Shown: positions 1-6,194 of the stretch, piece by piece
Layout of the letters: each line of letters opens with the position of its first letter
Numbering within the stretch: the stretch's first letter is position 1
Source of the DNA: an uncultured Eubacterium sp.
GTDB lineage: Bacteria > Bacillota > Clostridia > Lachnospirales > Lachnospiraceae
NCBI GenBank assembly: GCA_934322085.1
Contig: CAKRGF010000030.1
Span: 1 to 33,507, forward strand
DNA length: 33,507 bases
Direction: 5' to 3'
Made by a program: the position numbers and the translations under genes
The notes under the pieces: generated by a model
What the model was told of the DNA's origin: nothing
Seen by the model: only the letters and a program-made list of their open reading frames with translations
Database searches by the model: none

Positions 1-1
1 T

Positions 2-74
2 GGGATCTTAGCTCAGCTGGGAGAGCATCTGCCTTACAAGCAGAGGGTCACAGGTTCGAGCCCTGTAGGTCCCA
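2..74 (+). tRNA. tRNA-Val (anticodon TAC)
   Basis: A complete cloverleaf is visible: acceptor GGGATCT pairs with AGGTCCC, the D-arm GCTCAG...GAGC is canonical, the anticodon stem TCTGC/GCAGA encloses a loop with TAC, and the T-arm carries GGTTCGAGCC. The discriminator is A74 and CCA is not encoded. It begins at the second base of the window, so its promoter and perhaps further tRNAs lie upstream. Confidence 0.96.
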
Positions 75-77
75 TTG

Positions 78-102
78 AACTTTTCTATTTAGAAAAGTTT
101 TT
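78..102 (+). terminator. Hairpin with short T-run between the two tRNA genes
   Basis: AACTTTTCT (78-86) pairs with AGAAAAGTT (91-99) and is followed by a short T-run. A second small hairpin, CAAGAC (111-116) with GTCTTG (123-128), follows before the next tRNA. These may be processing signals or a weak terminator in a tRNA operon. The stem is AT-rich, so strong termination is doubtful. Confidence 0.4.
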
Positions 103-139
103 ATATATGTCAAGACAGTTTCGTCTTGGCAGTTTAGAT

Positions 140-213
140 GGCGGGATAGCTCAGTTGGCGAGAGCACACGGTTCATACCCGTGGTGTCGGGGGTTCGAAT
201 CCCTTTCCCGCTA
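140..213 (+). tRNA. tRNA with CAT anticodon (elongator Met, or Ile2 if lysidine-modified)
   Basis: Acceptor GGCGGGA pairs with TCCCGCT, with a G-U at the first pair. The D-arm is GCTCAGTTGGCGAGAGC, the anticodon stem CACGG/CCGTG encloses TTCATAC, and the T-loop is TTCGAAT. The anticodon stem lacks the run of three G-C pairs of initiator tRNA and the first acceptor pair is not the initiator mismatch, so an elongator Met is most likely. A CAT tRNA modified to read AUA (Ile) cannot be excluded from sequence alone. Confidence 0.94.
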
Positions 214-219
214 CTACAG

Positions 220-248
220 ACCTCCGAAGGTAACTTCGGAGGTTTTTT
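220..248 (+). terminator. Rho-independent terminator of the tRNA cluster
   Basis: CCTCCGAAG (221-229) and CTTCGGAGG (234-242) form a perfect 9-bp stem around GTAA, followed by six T. It separates the tRNA genes from ispF. Confidence 0.93.
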
Positions 249-291
249 GTATATGTTGACATAGCATGAGAAGAAAGAGAGGTAAGACACG

Positions 292-768
292 ATGAGGATT
301 GGAATGGGATATGATGTGCATCGTCTGGTTGAGAACAGAGAATTGATTCTTGGCGGTGTGACGATTGACTATGAATTGGGACTTTTAGGACATTCAGATG
401 CGGATGTTTTACTGCATGCGATTATGGATGCTCTGCTCGGTGCGGCTGCTCTTGGCGATATAGGTAAACATTTTCCAGACAATGATGAGAAATATCGTGG
501 TGCAGACAGTTTGTGGCTGTTAGAGTGTGTCCGCGGCAAAGTGAAGGAAGCAGGATATGTTGTTGGAAATGTGGATGCCACCATTATTGCGCAGAAACCG
601 AAGATGCGTCCGTATATTGAATCAATGCGCGAAAATGTAGCGAAAGCCTTGTGTGTAGACATTTCCCAGATTAACATTAAGGCAACGACAGAAGAAGGGC
701 TTGGTTTCACCGGAAGCGGTCAGGGCATATCGGCACAGGCAATTTGCCTGTTAGAGGAAGAGGCATGA
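292..768 (+). CDS. ispF: 2-C-methyl-D-erythritol 2,4-cyclodiphosphate synthase
   Basis: IspF converts CDP-ME 2-phosphate to ME-2,4-cyclodiphosphate with release of CMP in the cytosolic MEP pathway to isoprenoids. The 158-residue length is typical. The N-terminal GMGYDVHRL holds the metal-binding Asp-X-His near residue 8, followed by LGHSDADVLLHAIMDALLGA and GDIGKHFPD around residues 34-63. The C-terminal part has the family pattern KATTEEGLGFTGSGQGI. An AGAGAGG ribosome site lies 9 bases before the ATG. The usual partner ispD is not adjacent; instead the stop codon overlaps the start of the acetyltransferase gene in ATGA, so the two are translationally coupled. Assignment is secure on motifs and length. 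Confidence 0.97.
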   Translation: MRIGMGYDVHRLVENRELILGGVTIDYELGLLGHSDADVLLHAIMDALLGAAALGDIGKHFPDNDEKYRGADSLWLLECVRGKVKEAGYVVGNVDATIIAQKPKMRPYIESMRENVAKALCVDISQINIKATTEEGLGFTGSGQGISAQAICLLEEEA

Positions 769-1643
769 TTGAGAAAAAACTAAGGTTTGAAAAGCACCTA
801 TCCTTGTGGCGCGACTGCTTTGGTGACACAGAACAGTATATGAAATTTTATTTCGGGAAGAAGGCACCGGCAAGTGATGTGTTTGAGGATTGGGAAAAGG
901 AAGAACTTTGTTCGATGGCTTTTTTTACGCCGTATGATGCTGTTTTTCTTGGCAAAAAGTGTGTAGTGCCCTATATTGTGGGGGTGGCAACAAGAGCCGA
1001 TAAACGGCATGAAGGGCGTATGACGAAAGTGCTTACAGAGGGAATGGGGCACTTTCGTGGCAAGAAAAGTCCGCTTGTCTTTTTGTCACCTGCAGACCCG
1101 GCGATTTATAAGCCGCTTGGGTTTGAGGGAACCTACTGGAAAGAGGCATTTGAATATACAGGAGCAGGAAAACTTTCTTTAACGGTGAGACGATGGGATG
1201 AACTTTCGGAGCGAAAAAAGCAGGAGGTGGCTTCGTTTGCGGAAAGCCGGATTGAGAGCCTGCAAAGGGATTTTCATCTGATTCATCATGTTTCTTATTA
1301 TAATCGGGTTAATGAGGAATTGAAGGCGTTAGACGGCGCGCTTTTCGTTCTTTTTGAAGGGGAAAAGATAGCCGGTGTGGCAAATTGGATTTGCGAAGAC
1401 GGGGAAAATGAAGTAACCGAACTGATTTGTGCAGCGGATAAGGGGCTTGTGGTGTTGGAGTCACTTTTTACTGTTTGCGGGAAAACAATCTTGAAAATCG
1501 AGGATAGTACCTTTTTGCCGAAAGATGCATTGAAAAAAAGGGGCATCGCGGTACGCAGGGAGAAAAATCCTTATATGATGTACCGGATGCTCTGTGAAAC
1601 GTGTGAAGGACCACTTTCCGCTTATATGAATGATATTACATGA
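765..1643 (+). CDS. GNAT-family N-acetyltransferase, Eis-like
   Basis: A 292-residue protein resembling the long, two-lobed GNAT proteins related to Eis. The acetyl-CoA motif is visible as VVPYIVGVATRADKRHEGRM, with a basic/glycine loop of the R-x-x-G type, and the following segment VFLSPADPAIYKPLGFEG matches the motif B tyrosine/Gly-Phe region. The C-terminal half is sterol-carrier-like in length but I cannot assign it firmly. A longer frame would begin at TTG 744, but the ATG at 765 has AGAGGAAGAGG directly upstream and overlaps the ispF stop in ATGA, so 765 is preferred. The acceptor substrate is unknown. The last 22 bp overlap the end of the convergent ATPase gene. Confidence 0.85.
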   Translation: MIEKKLRFEKHLSLWRDCFGDTEQYMKFYFGKKAPASDVFEDWEKEELCSMAFFTPYDAVFLGKKCVVPYIVGVATRADKRHEGRMTKVLTEGMGHFRGKKSPLVFLSPADPAIYKPLGFEGTYWKEAFEYTGAGKLSLTVRRWDELSERKKQEVASFAESRIESLQRDFHLIHHVSYYNRVNEELKALDGALFVLFEGEKIAGVANWICEDGENEVTELICAADKGLVVLESLFTVCGKTILKIEDSTFLPKDALKKRGIAVRREKNPYMMYRMLCETCEGPLSAYMNDIT

Positions 1644-3796
1644 ATAAATTCCCGCAGGGATAAGACCCCGAAAAAGTGTGGTGCGACAAGGATAGCGCAG
1701 ACGAAAATAATTGTCATCAGGGTGAATAGAAGCGTTCTGCGCTTTGTCCATGGATGGCAGACACGTGCTACGACGCCGAGGGAGACAACGCCACCGGCTA
1801 ACAGATTCAGCGTCTGATGAAATGCTGTTGTAAAACCAAAACGAAGGGACAAAAACTGGATGACGCAAATTCCGATACACAGAATGAGTGCGGCGGGGAG
1901 CGAAACACGCAGGACATGGCGTAAGAATCCGGTTGTTGTCGGCTCTTCATGTTTTTCAAGAGCAAGGAAGAAACTTGGGATACCGATTGCGGTGGCGCCG
2001 ATTAAGCTGAGCTGAATCGGAATGAACGGATACGATTTTCCAATGATAATAAATATGGTACACAGAAGGACGGAGTAAATTGTCTTTGTCAGATAGAGCG
2101 CACTGACACGCTCGATGTTGGCAATGGTGGTTCGTCCTTCTTTTACGATATTTTCCATAGAGGCGAAATTGGAATCCATCAGTACAATGTGTGCGCATTG
2201 TTTTGCAGCGTCTGCTCCGTTTGCCATGGCGATTCCGCAGTCAGCGTCTTTGAGTGCAAGAACATCGTTAATGCCGTCGCCCACCATGCCAACAACATGT
2301 CCGGCATTTTGGAAGGCATGAATGAGTGCCTGTTTCTTTTCTGGTGTAACGCGCCCGAATACGCTGTATTTTGGAACTATCTTGCACAGCTCATCGATAT
2401 CGTCCGGGAGTGTTCCGGCATCAATATATGTATCTGCCCCCGGTATTCCGGCAAGTCCGGCAATGTACGAAACGGTAACCGGGTCGTCACCGGAAATGAC
2501 TTTGACTGCTACGCCCTGTTTTGCGAAAAAGGCGAATGTGTCGAGTGCATCCTCTTTTACACAGTCAGAGAGCACAATAAGAGAAAGCGGAGTAAATTCC
2601 TTGATTTCTTTAGCGTCCTTGTATAATTTTTGACATGAACCAAGCAGCAGTACGCGAAGTCCTTCGTTGGAGTAAGTGGCTGCCTTTTTTAATATTTCAT
2701 CATCTTTTGTCAAGTAGTCTGGAGCGCCAAGCAGAAAACATTTGTCCTCTGTCTGGATTCCCATAAATTTGCGCCGGGAACTAAATGGAACGCTGTCAGT
2801 TACCTGATAGGTATCCGTTTCCTTGAAAAATGCCTGTAATGCTGTACTGGTGGCATTTGTTTCGGTAAATGCATAGACAAGTGTACCCATGATACCACGA
2901 ATCGTTTCTTTGTCTGTGCCAAAAGGAATTACTTCGTCAACGGTCAGTTCGCCGGTGGTAATCGTTCCGGTTTTGTCTAAACATAATACATCTACGCGGG
3001 CTAATGCCTCGATCGCTTCCATTTCCTGCACTAGTGCTTTTTTTCTTGCAAGGCGTCCTACGCCGAGAATAAAGGAAACGCTGGTCAAGAGCACAAGTCC
3101 CTCCGGAATCATGCCAAGAACACCTGCAACGGTGCTTACCAGGGCGTTTGATAAGGTGTCATTTGCACGGAAATACTGAATACAGAAAAGGGCAGCACCA
3201 ATTGGTACAATCGCAAAACTAACATAGCGGATAATTCGTTTAATGGCATCCTGCATTTCCGACGTTGCCCGGCGTTTCGTCTGTGCCTTTTTTGTCAATT
3301 CGGCTGCATAACTGTCTTCGACGGATTTCAAAACTTTTGCCGTGCCGGAACCCGCCACAATGAAACTGCCGGAATAGAGAAAGTCGCCCGGCTTTTTAAA
3401 TACCGGAACGGATTCGCCGGTCAGATGCGATTCATTGACTTCTAATCCGTCCGAGGTAAGAACTTCGCCATCTGCGACAATCTGGTCGCCTGTCATAATG
3501 TGTATGGTGTCGGAAACTGCCAGAGATTCAATCGGAATTTCTGTGATTGAGCCATCGGCTGCAAGTTTCCTTGCTTTTGTTGCTGTGATTACGGAAAGTT
3601 TATCGATGAGGGATTTTACTTTACATTCCTGAATAATTCCAATCAAAGAATTGGAAATGACGATTCCCATAAAAAGCATATTTTTATATTGCCCGGAGAG
3701 AATGATAAAACCTGCTAAAATTACATTCAGCAAGTTAAAATAGGTCAATGTGTGCGCTCGGACAATTTGTGAAATAGTTCTTGATGTAGTTTTCAT
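1622..3796 (-). CDS. P-type cation-transporting ATPase, CtpE-like
   Basis: An integral membrane P-type ATPase of about 724 residues. Visible hallmarks: the dephosphorylation motif TGESVP near residue 127, the phosphorylation motif DKTGT with the aspartate near residue 274, and the hinge motif MVGDGINDVLALKDADCGIAMANG. Hydrophobic helices flank the actuator domain and about six follow the catalytic domains. There is no N-terminal CXXC metal-binding domain. The opening SRTISQIVRAHTLTYFNLLN and the short N-terminus resemble the CtpE subgroup, proposed to move Ca2+; the transported ion is inference. Two ATGs are possible; the one at 3796 is preferred because AGGAGGG lies 6 bases upstream, whereas the ATG at 3802 abuts it. 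Its promoter is at 3821-3849. The 3' end overlaps the acetyltransferase gene by 22 bp. Confidence 0.92.
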   Translation of the reverse strand: MKTTSRTISQIVRAHTLTYFNLLNVILAGFIILSGQYKNMLFMGIVISNSLIGIIQECKVKSLIDKLSVITATKARKLAADGSITEIPIESLAVSDTIHIMTGDQIVADGEVLTSDGLEVNESHLTGESVPVFKKPGDFLYSGSFIVAGSGTAKVLKSVEDSYAAELTKKAQTKRRATSEMQDAIKRIIRYVSFAIVPIGAALFCIQYFRANDTLSNALVSTVAGVLGMIPEGLVLLTSVSFILGVGRLARKKALVQEMEAIEALARVDVLCLDKTGTITTGELTVDEVIPFGTDKETIRGIMGTLVYAFTETNATSTALQAFFKETDTYQVTDSVPFSSRRKFMGIQTEDKCFLLGAPDYLTKDDEILKKAATYSNEGLRVLLLGSCQKLYKDAKEIKEFTPLSLIVLSDCVKEDALDTFAFFAKQGVAVKVISGDDPVTVSYIAGLAGIPGADTYIDAGTLPDDIDELCKIVPKYSVFGRVTPEKKQALIHAFQNAGHVVGMVGDGINDVLALKDADCGIAMANGADAAKQCAHIVLMDSNFASMENIVKEGRTTIANIERVSALYLTKTIYSVLLCTIFIIIGKSYPFIPIQLSLIGATAIGIPSFFLALEKHEEPTTTGFLRHVLRVSLPAALILCIGICVIQFLSLRFGFTTAFHQTLNLLAGGVVSLGVVARVCHPWTKRRTLLFTLMTIIFVCAILVAPHFFGVLSLREFIHVISFI

Positions 3797-3820
3797 CTGC
3801 ATCCCTCCTATGTTGATATA

Positions 3821-3849
3821 AGTATATCGGAGAATGGGGATGGGGTCAA
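3821..3849 (-). promoter_or_regulatory. Sigma-A-type promoter for the P-type ATPase
   Basis: On the minus strand TTGACC (3849-3844) and TATACT (3826-3821) are separated by 17 bases, ending about 25 bases before the ATPase start. Confidence 0.8.
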
Positions 3850-3861
3850 TATTAAATCACT

Positions 3862-3909
3862 ACTTGAATTCAAGACGTTATATGTACGTTTTTTAACGTA
3901 TGTTCAAGT
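3862..3909 (+). repeat. Nested inverted repeat between divergent promoters
   Basis: ACTTGAA (3862-3868) mirrors TTCAAGT (3903-3909), and ACGTTA (3875-3880) mirrors TAACGT (3894-3899). CTTGAATTCAAG (3863-3874) is itself a perfect 12-bp palindrome. The structure lies between the ATPase promoter and the tRNA-Thr promoter, so an operator is plausible; this is inference. Confidence 0.5.
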
Positions 3910-3918
3910 AAAAAATAG

Positions 3919-3947
3919 TTGACACAAATCAATTCTTTTGGTAGAAT
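3919..3947 (+). promoter_or_regulatory. Sigma-A-type promoter for tRNA-Thr
   Basis: TTGACA (3919-3924) and TAGAAT (3942-3947) with a 17-base spacer, 31 bases before the tRNA. This is close to consensus, as expected for a stable RNA gene. Confidence 0.9.
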
Positions 3948-3978
3948 ATCAACTCGTAAGGTCTTTTATGACCACGGT

Positions 3979-4051
3979 GCTGTTATAGCTCAGGTGGTAG
4001 AGCGTCGCCTTGGTAAGGCGGAGGTCACGGGTTCGAGTCCCGTTAACAGCT
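3979..4051 (+). tRNA. tRNA-Thr (anticodon GGT)
   Basis: Acceptor GCTGTTA pairs with TAACAGC, the D-arm is GCTCAGGTGGTAGAGC, the anticodon stem GCCTT/AAGGC encloses GGT, and the T-arm is CGGGTTCGAGTCCCG. CCA is not encoded. It has its own promoter and terminator, so it is a single-gene unit lying between convergent and divergent neighbours. Confidence 0.96.
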
Positions 4052-4075
4052 TTTATAGGATTCAAAAAGTTTTGT

Positions 4076-4102
4076 ATAAGACCAGTAGGTCTTATTTTTT
4101 TT
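4076..4102 (+). terminator. Terminator of tRNA-Thr
   Basis: ATAAGACC (4076-4083) and GGTCTTAT (4088-4095) form an 8-bp stem with an AGTA loop followed by T(7-8). The sigH stop codon at 4101 lies against its T-tract, so the same hairpin may weakly terminate the convergent sigH operon. Confidence 0.85.
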
Positions 4103-4712
4103 ATCGAATCTTCGACAGTTTTCCTCGAATTCTTTGCAGGGCATTATCAATCGATTTCGGAGATTTCCCGAGAACGACGGCTATCTGCTGGTAATCATTT
4201 CCATCAAGATACAGAGTTACTACTTCTTTTTCAAACTTGCTCAAATGCTTTTCAATGTGACTCTCAATATCAGTTACATTTTCTTTGTCAATTACGATGT
4301 CTTCCGGATTCATAAGCTCAGAAGGCTGGAGTGTGTCGGCCAGTGTTTCACGGGAATTGTTTTCTGCATCGGAGTCAAGTGGCGAATAAAGTGAAATATA
4401 GGTGTTAAGCGGTGAATTTTTAAGCCGGTTTGCCCCCTTGATTACATTATATAATTGATTATCAATACAAAGAGAGGCATAGTGCACAAAAGAACTTTCC
4501 CTGTCTGCCTTAAAAGCGCGGATGGCTTTATAGAGGGCAATCATACCCTCCTGAATTAAATCGTCATTATCGCCCCCGATTAGGAAAAGTGTACGGGCTT
4601 TCTTTTTGACAAGAGGCTTGTATTTTTCTAATAAAAAGTCCGTAGCGGTATCATCGCCTCTATGGGAGCGGGCGATGATGGCTTCATCACTGGCTTCGTG
4701 GTAATCAAACAT
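4101..4712 (-). CDS. sigH: RNA polymerase sporulation sigma factor SigH
   Basis: A 203-residue sigma-70 family factor. In Bacillus and clostridia SigH (Spo0H) directs stationary-phase, early sporulation and competence transcription. Region 2 is visible as NDDLIQEGMIALYKAIRAFKADRESSFVHYASLCIDNQL (about residues 48-88) and region 4 as a C-terminal helix-turn-helix around EKEVVTLYLDGNDYQQIAVVLGKSPKSIDNALQRIRGKL. The length and the N-terminal pattern DEAIIARSHRGDDTATDFLLEKYKPLVKKKAR fit SigH better than ECF factors. The ATG follows CGAGGAGG by 5-6 bases and lies 14 bp after rlmB, so it is the last gene of mrnC-rlmB-sigH. The conserved position supports the call. It implies that the organism is, or descends from, a spore-former. 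Confidence 0.93.
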   Translation of the reverse strand: MFDYHEASDEAIIARSHRGDDTATDFLLEKYKPLVKKKARTLFLIGGDNDDLIQEGMIALYKAIRAFKADRESSFVHYASLCIDNQLYNVIKGANRLKNSPLNTYISLYSPLDSDAENNSRETLADTLQPSELMNPEDIVIDKENVTDIESHIEKHLSKFEKEVVTLYLDGNDYQQIAVVLGKSPKSIDNALQRIRGKLSKIR

Positions 4713-4726
4713 AAAATCCTCCTCGG

Positions 4727-5491
4727 TTAACTGTTCATGCGCTGGCGTACAATTTCATAAGCAAGAACGCCGGCGGCTACGGATGCATTGAGTGAATCAA
4801 TATCTCCCTTCATTGGAATGGAAGAAATAAAATCACAGTGTTCTTTTACTAAGCGGCTGACGCCCTTTCCCTCATTGCCGATTACAAGACCAATCGGTCC
4901 GGTGAGATTCTGGCGGTACATCAGTTCTCCATCCATATCAGCGCAGACAAACCACATTCCCTTTTCTTTTAACTGCTCGATGGTGGACACAATATTAGTA
5001 ACTTTAGCAACCGGTGTGTAATGGATGGCACCGGCGGATGCTTTGACTACCGTAGCAGTCAATCCGGCAGCACGCCGTTTTGGAAGAATTACGCCGTGGG
5101 CACCGGCAAGGTTTGCGGTACGAATGATGGCACCCAGATTGTGTGGGTCTTCAATGCCATCCAGTACAAAAAAGAACGGTGCCTCGCCCTTTTTCTCTGC
5201 GAGTGCAAACATATCGTCAATCGTGGAATAAGCAAAAGCGGACAAAACCGCAGCCACACCCTGGTGATTTTTTGTTTCACTCATAAAATCCAAACGTTCT
5301 TTTGGAACAAAGTCCACCATGACATCTGCCTTTTTTGCCTCTCTTAAAATAGTAAGAATCGGACCGTCCTGACAGCCCTTCTGTACAAAAAGACGTTCAA
5401 TCAGACTGCCTGCGCGCAAAGCCTCAAGGACACTGTGGCGCCCCTCAATTCGTGAACTCGTTGTATTTTCTTCTCTATATTCTTCTTTCAT
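4727..5491 (-). CDS. rlmB: 23S rRNA (guanosine-2'-O-)-methyltransferase RlmB (SpoU/TrmH family)
   Basis: A 254-residue SPOUT methyltransferase that in the RlmB family methylates the 2'-O of a peptidyl-transferase-loop guanosine (G2251 in E. coli) using SAM. The N-terminal substrate-binding domain begins IEGRHSVLEALRAG. The SPOUT domain shows FFFVLDGIEDPHNLGAIIRT (motif 1, with the catalytic Asn/Arg), then LVIGNEGKGVSRL (motif 2) and IPMKGDIDSLNASVAAGVLAYE (motif 3), forming the trefoil-knot SAM site. The longest frame starts at 5563, but that would overlap mrnC. The ATG at 5491 follows AGAGGA and gives the canonical N-terminus. It lies in the mrnC-rlmB-sigH operon. Confidence 0.94.
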   Translation of the reverse strand: MKEEYREENTTSSRIEGRHSVLEALRAGSLIERLFVQKGCQDGPILTILREAKKADVMVDFVPKERLDFMSETKNHQGVAAVLSAFAYSTIDDMFALAEKKGEAPFFFVLDGIEDPHNLGAIIRTANLAGAHGVILPKRRAAGLTATVVKASAGAIHYTPVAKVTNIVSTIEQLKEKGMWFVCADMDGELMYRQNLTGPIGLVIGNEGKGVSRLVKEHCDFISSIPMKGDIDSLNASVAAGVLAYEIVRQRMNS

Positions 5492-5510
5492 TGTTGAAAT
5501 CCTCTTCTTT

Positions 5511-5951
5511 CTATAATAAAATATCCAGCCGGTCAAAACCGATTTTACATAATTCGATGGCACGGTCTAACCTGCCGTTCAGATAAAGATAGCCAAACAA
5601 AGCCTCTAAACCGGTAGCGTTGCGGTAATCATGAATGTCTGCATGTTTGGCTACAGAAGAAGTTTTTGCATTGCGTCCGTGACGGTAGATGCGGCTTTCT
5701 TCCTCGGTTAAATCATCCTGCAGACACAAAATCAATTCTGCCTGTGAGCCGGCATTGACTAGTTCGCTCGTTCTTTTGTGTAGATTTTTTACGGGACCAC
5801 CCGTTCTTTCCATAATTAATGTGCGGATAATAATTTCGTAGACGGCATCTCCCAAATAAGCCAGCTTCAGTGGTGATATCGTCCGGATATCGGCAGACTC
5901 ATGTGGAAAATATGAGTGTATCAGGTCTAATAAAAGATGTGATTGTTCCAT
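5511..5951 (-). CDS. mrnC: Mini-ribonuclease III
   Basis: A 146-residue RNase III-like nuclease lacking the dsRNA-binding domain; in Bacillus it matures 23S rRNA. The catalytic helix is seen as LAYLGDAVYEIIIR, with the Asp used for metal binding, and the C-terminal part has NATGLEALFGYLYLNGRLDRA, the second acidic motif. The start at 5951 is chosen over the longer frame because GAGAGGAG precedes it by 5 bases and the product then matches family length. In many Firmicutes cysS precedes mrnC; here it is absent and a xylan-related gene is divergent instead. A promoter for the operon lies at 6005-6032. Confidence 0.94.
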   Translation of the reverse strand: MEQSHLLLDLIHSYFPHESADIRTISPLKLAYLGDAVYEIIIRTLIMERTGGPVKNLHKRTSELVNAGSQAELILCLQDDLTEEESRIYRHGRNAKTSSVAKHADIHDYRNATGLEALFGYLYLNGRLDRAIELCKIGFDRLDILL

Positions 5952-6004
5952 TCGTTCTCCTCTCATACCGGTCAAAATGTGTACGACCGCTTGTATCTGT
6001 CCCC

Positions 6005-6032
6005 ATTGTAACAGTTTCCTAGTTCTTGTCAA
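6005..6032 (-). promoter_or_regulatory. Promoter of the mrnC-rlmB-sigH operon
   Basis: Minus-strand TTGACA (6032-6027) and TACAAT (6010-6005) with a 16-base spacer, 54 bases before the mrnC start. Confidence 0.8.
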
Positions 6033-6093
6033 GAAATGCCGAAAAATAATGTGCAACATATCCAAAAAAATAGACAAATTTTATTTATTTTAG

Positions 6094-6122
6094 TTGCATT
6101 TTCCTATAAAGAATGATACAAT
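6094..6122 (+). promoter_or_regulatory. Promoter of the secreted-protein/xylanase locus
   Basis: TTGCAT (6094-6099) and TACAAT (6117-6122) with a 17-base spacer. The predicted start of transcription is near 6129, giving a leader of about 65 bases before the first gene. Confidence 0.8.
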
Positions 6123-6138
6123 GAATTTACATTCAATG

Positions 6139-6167
6139 TGTACAAGTGTCTGTACATTGTCTGTACA
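6139..6167 (+). promoter_or_regulatory. Three TGTACA palindromes in the 5' leader
   Basis: The 6-bp palindrome TGTACA occurs at 6139-6144, 6151-6156 and 6162-6167, at 12- and 11-base intervals (about one helical turn). They begin about 10 bases after the predicted transcription start. A phased repeat in this position could be a repressor operator; no regulator gene is adjacent. Confidence 0.45.
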
Positions 6168-6194
6168 TGCTAAATATATTAAAGGAGGATAATC

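Noticed and set aside
48..290. Minus-strand 80-residue frame across the two tRNA genes
   Set aside because: It contains the well-known false peptide pattern (GKGIRTPDTTGMNRVLSPTELSRH) produced by reading antisense to tRNA genes.
3919..4315. Two plus-strand frames of 91 and 101 residues across tRNA-Thr
   Set aside because: They translate the tRNA itself (AQVVERRLGKAEVTGSSPV, VRRRSRVRVPLTAF) and run antisense to sigH; no ribosome site.
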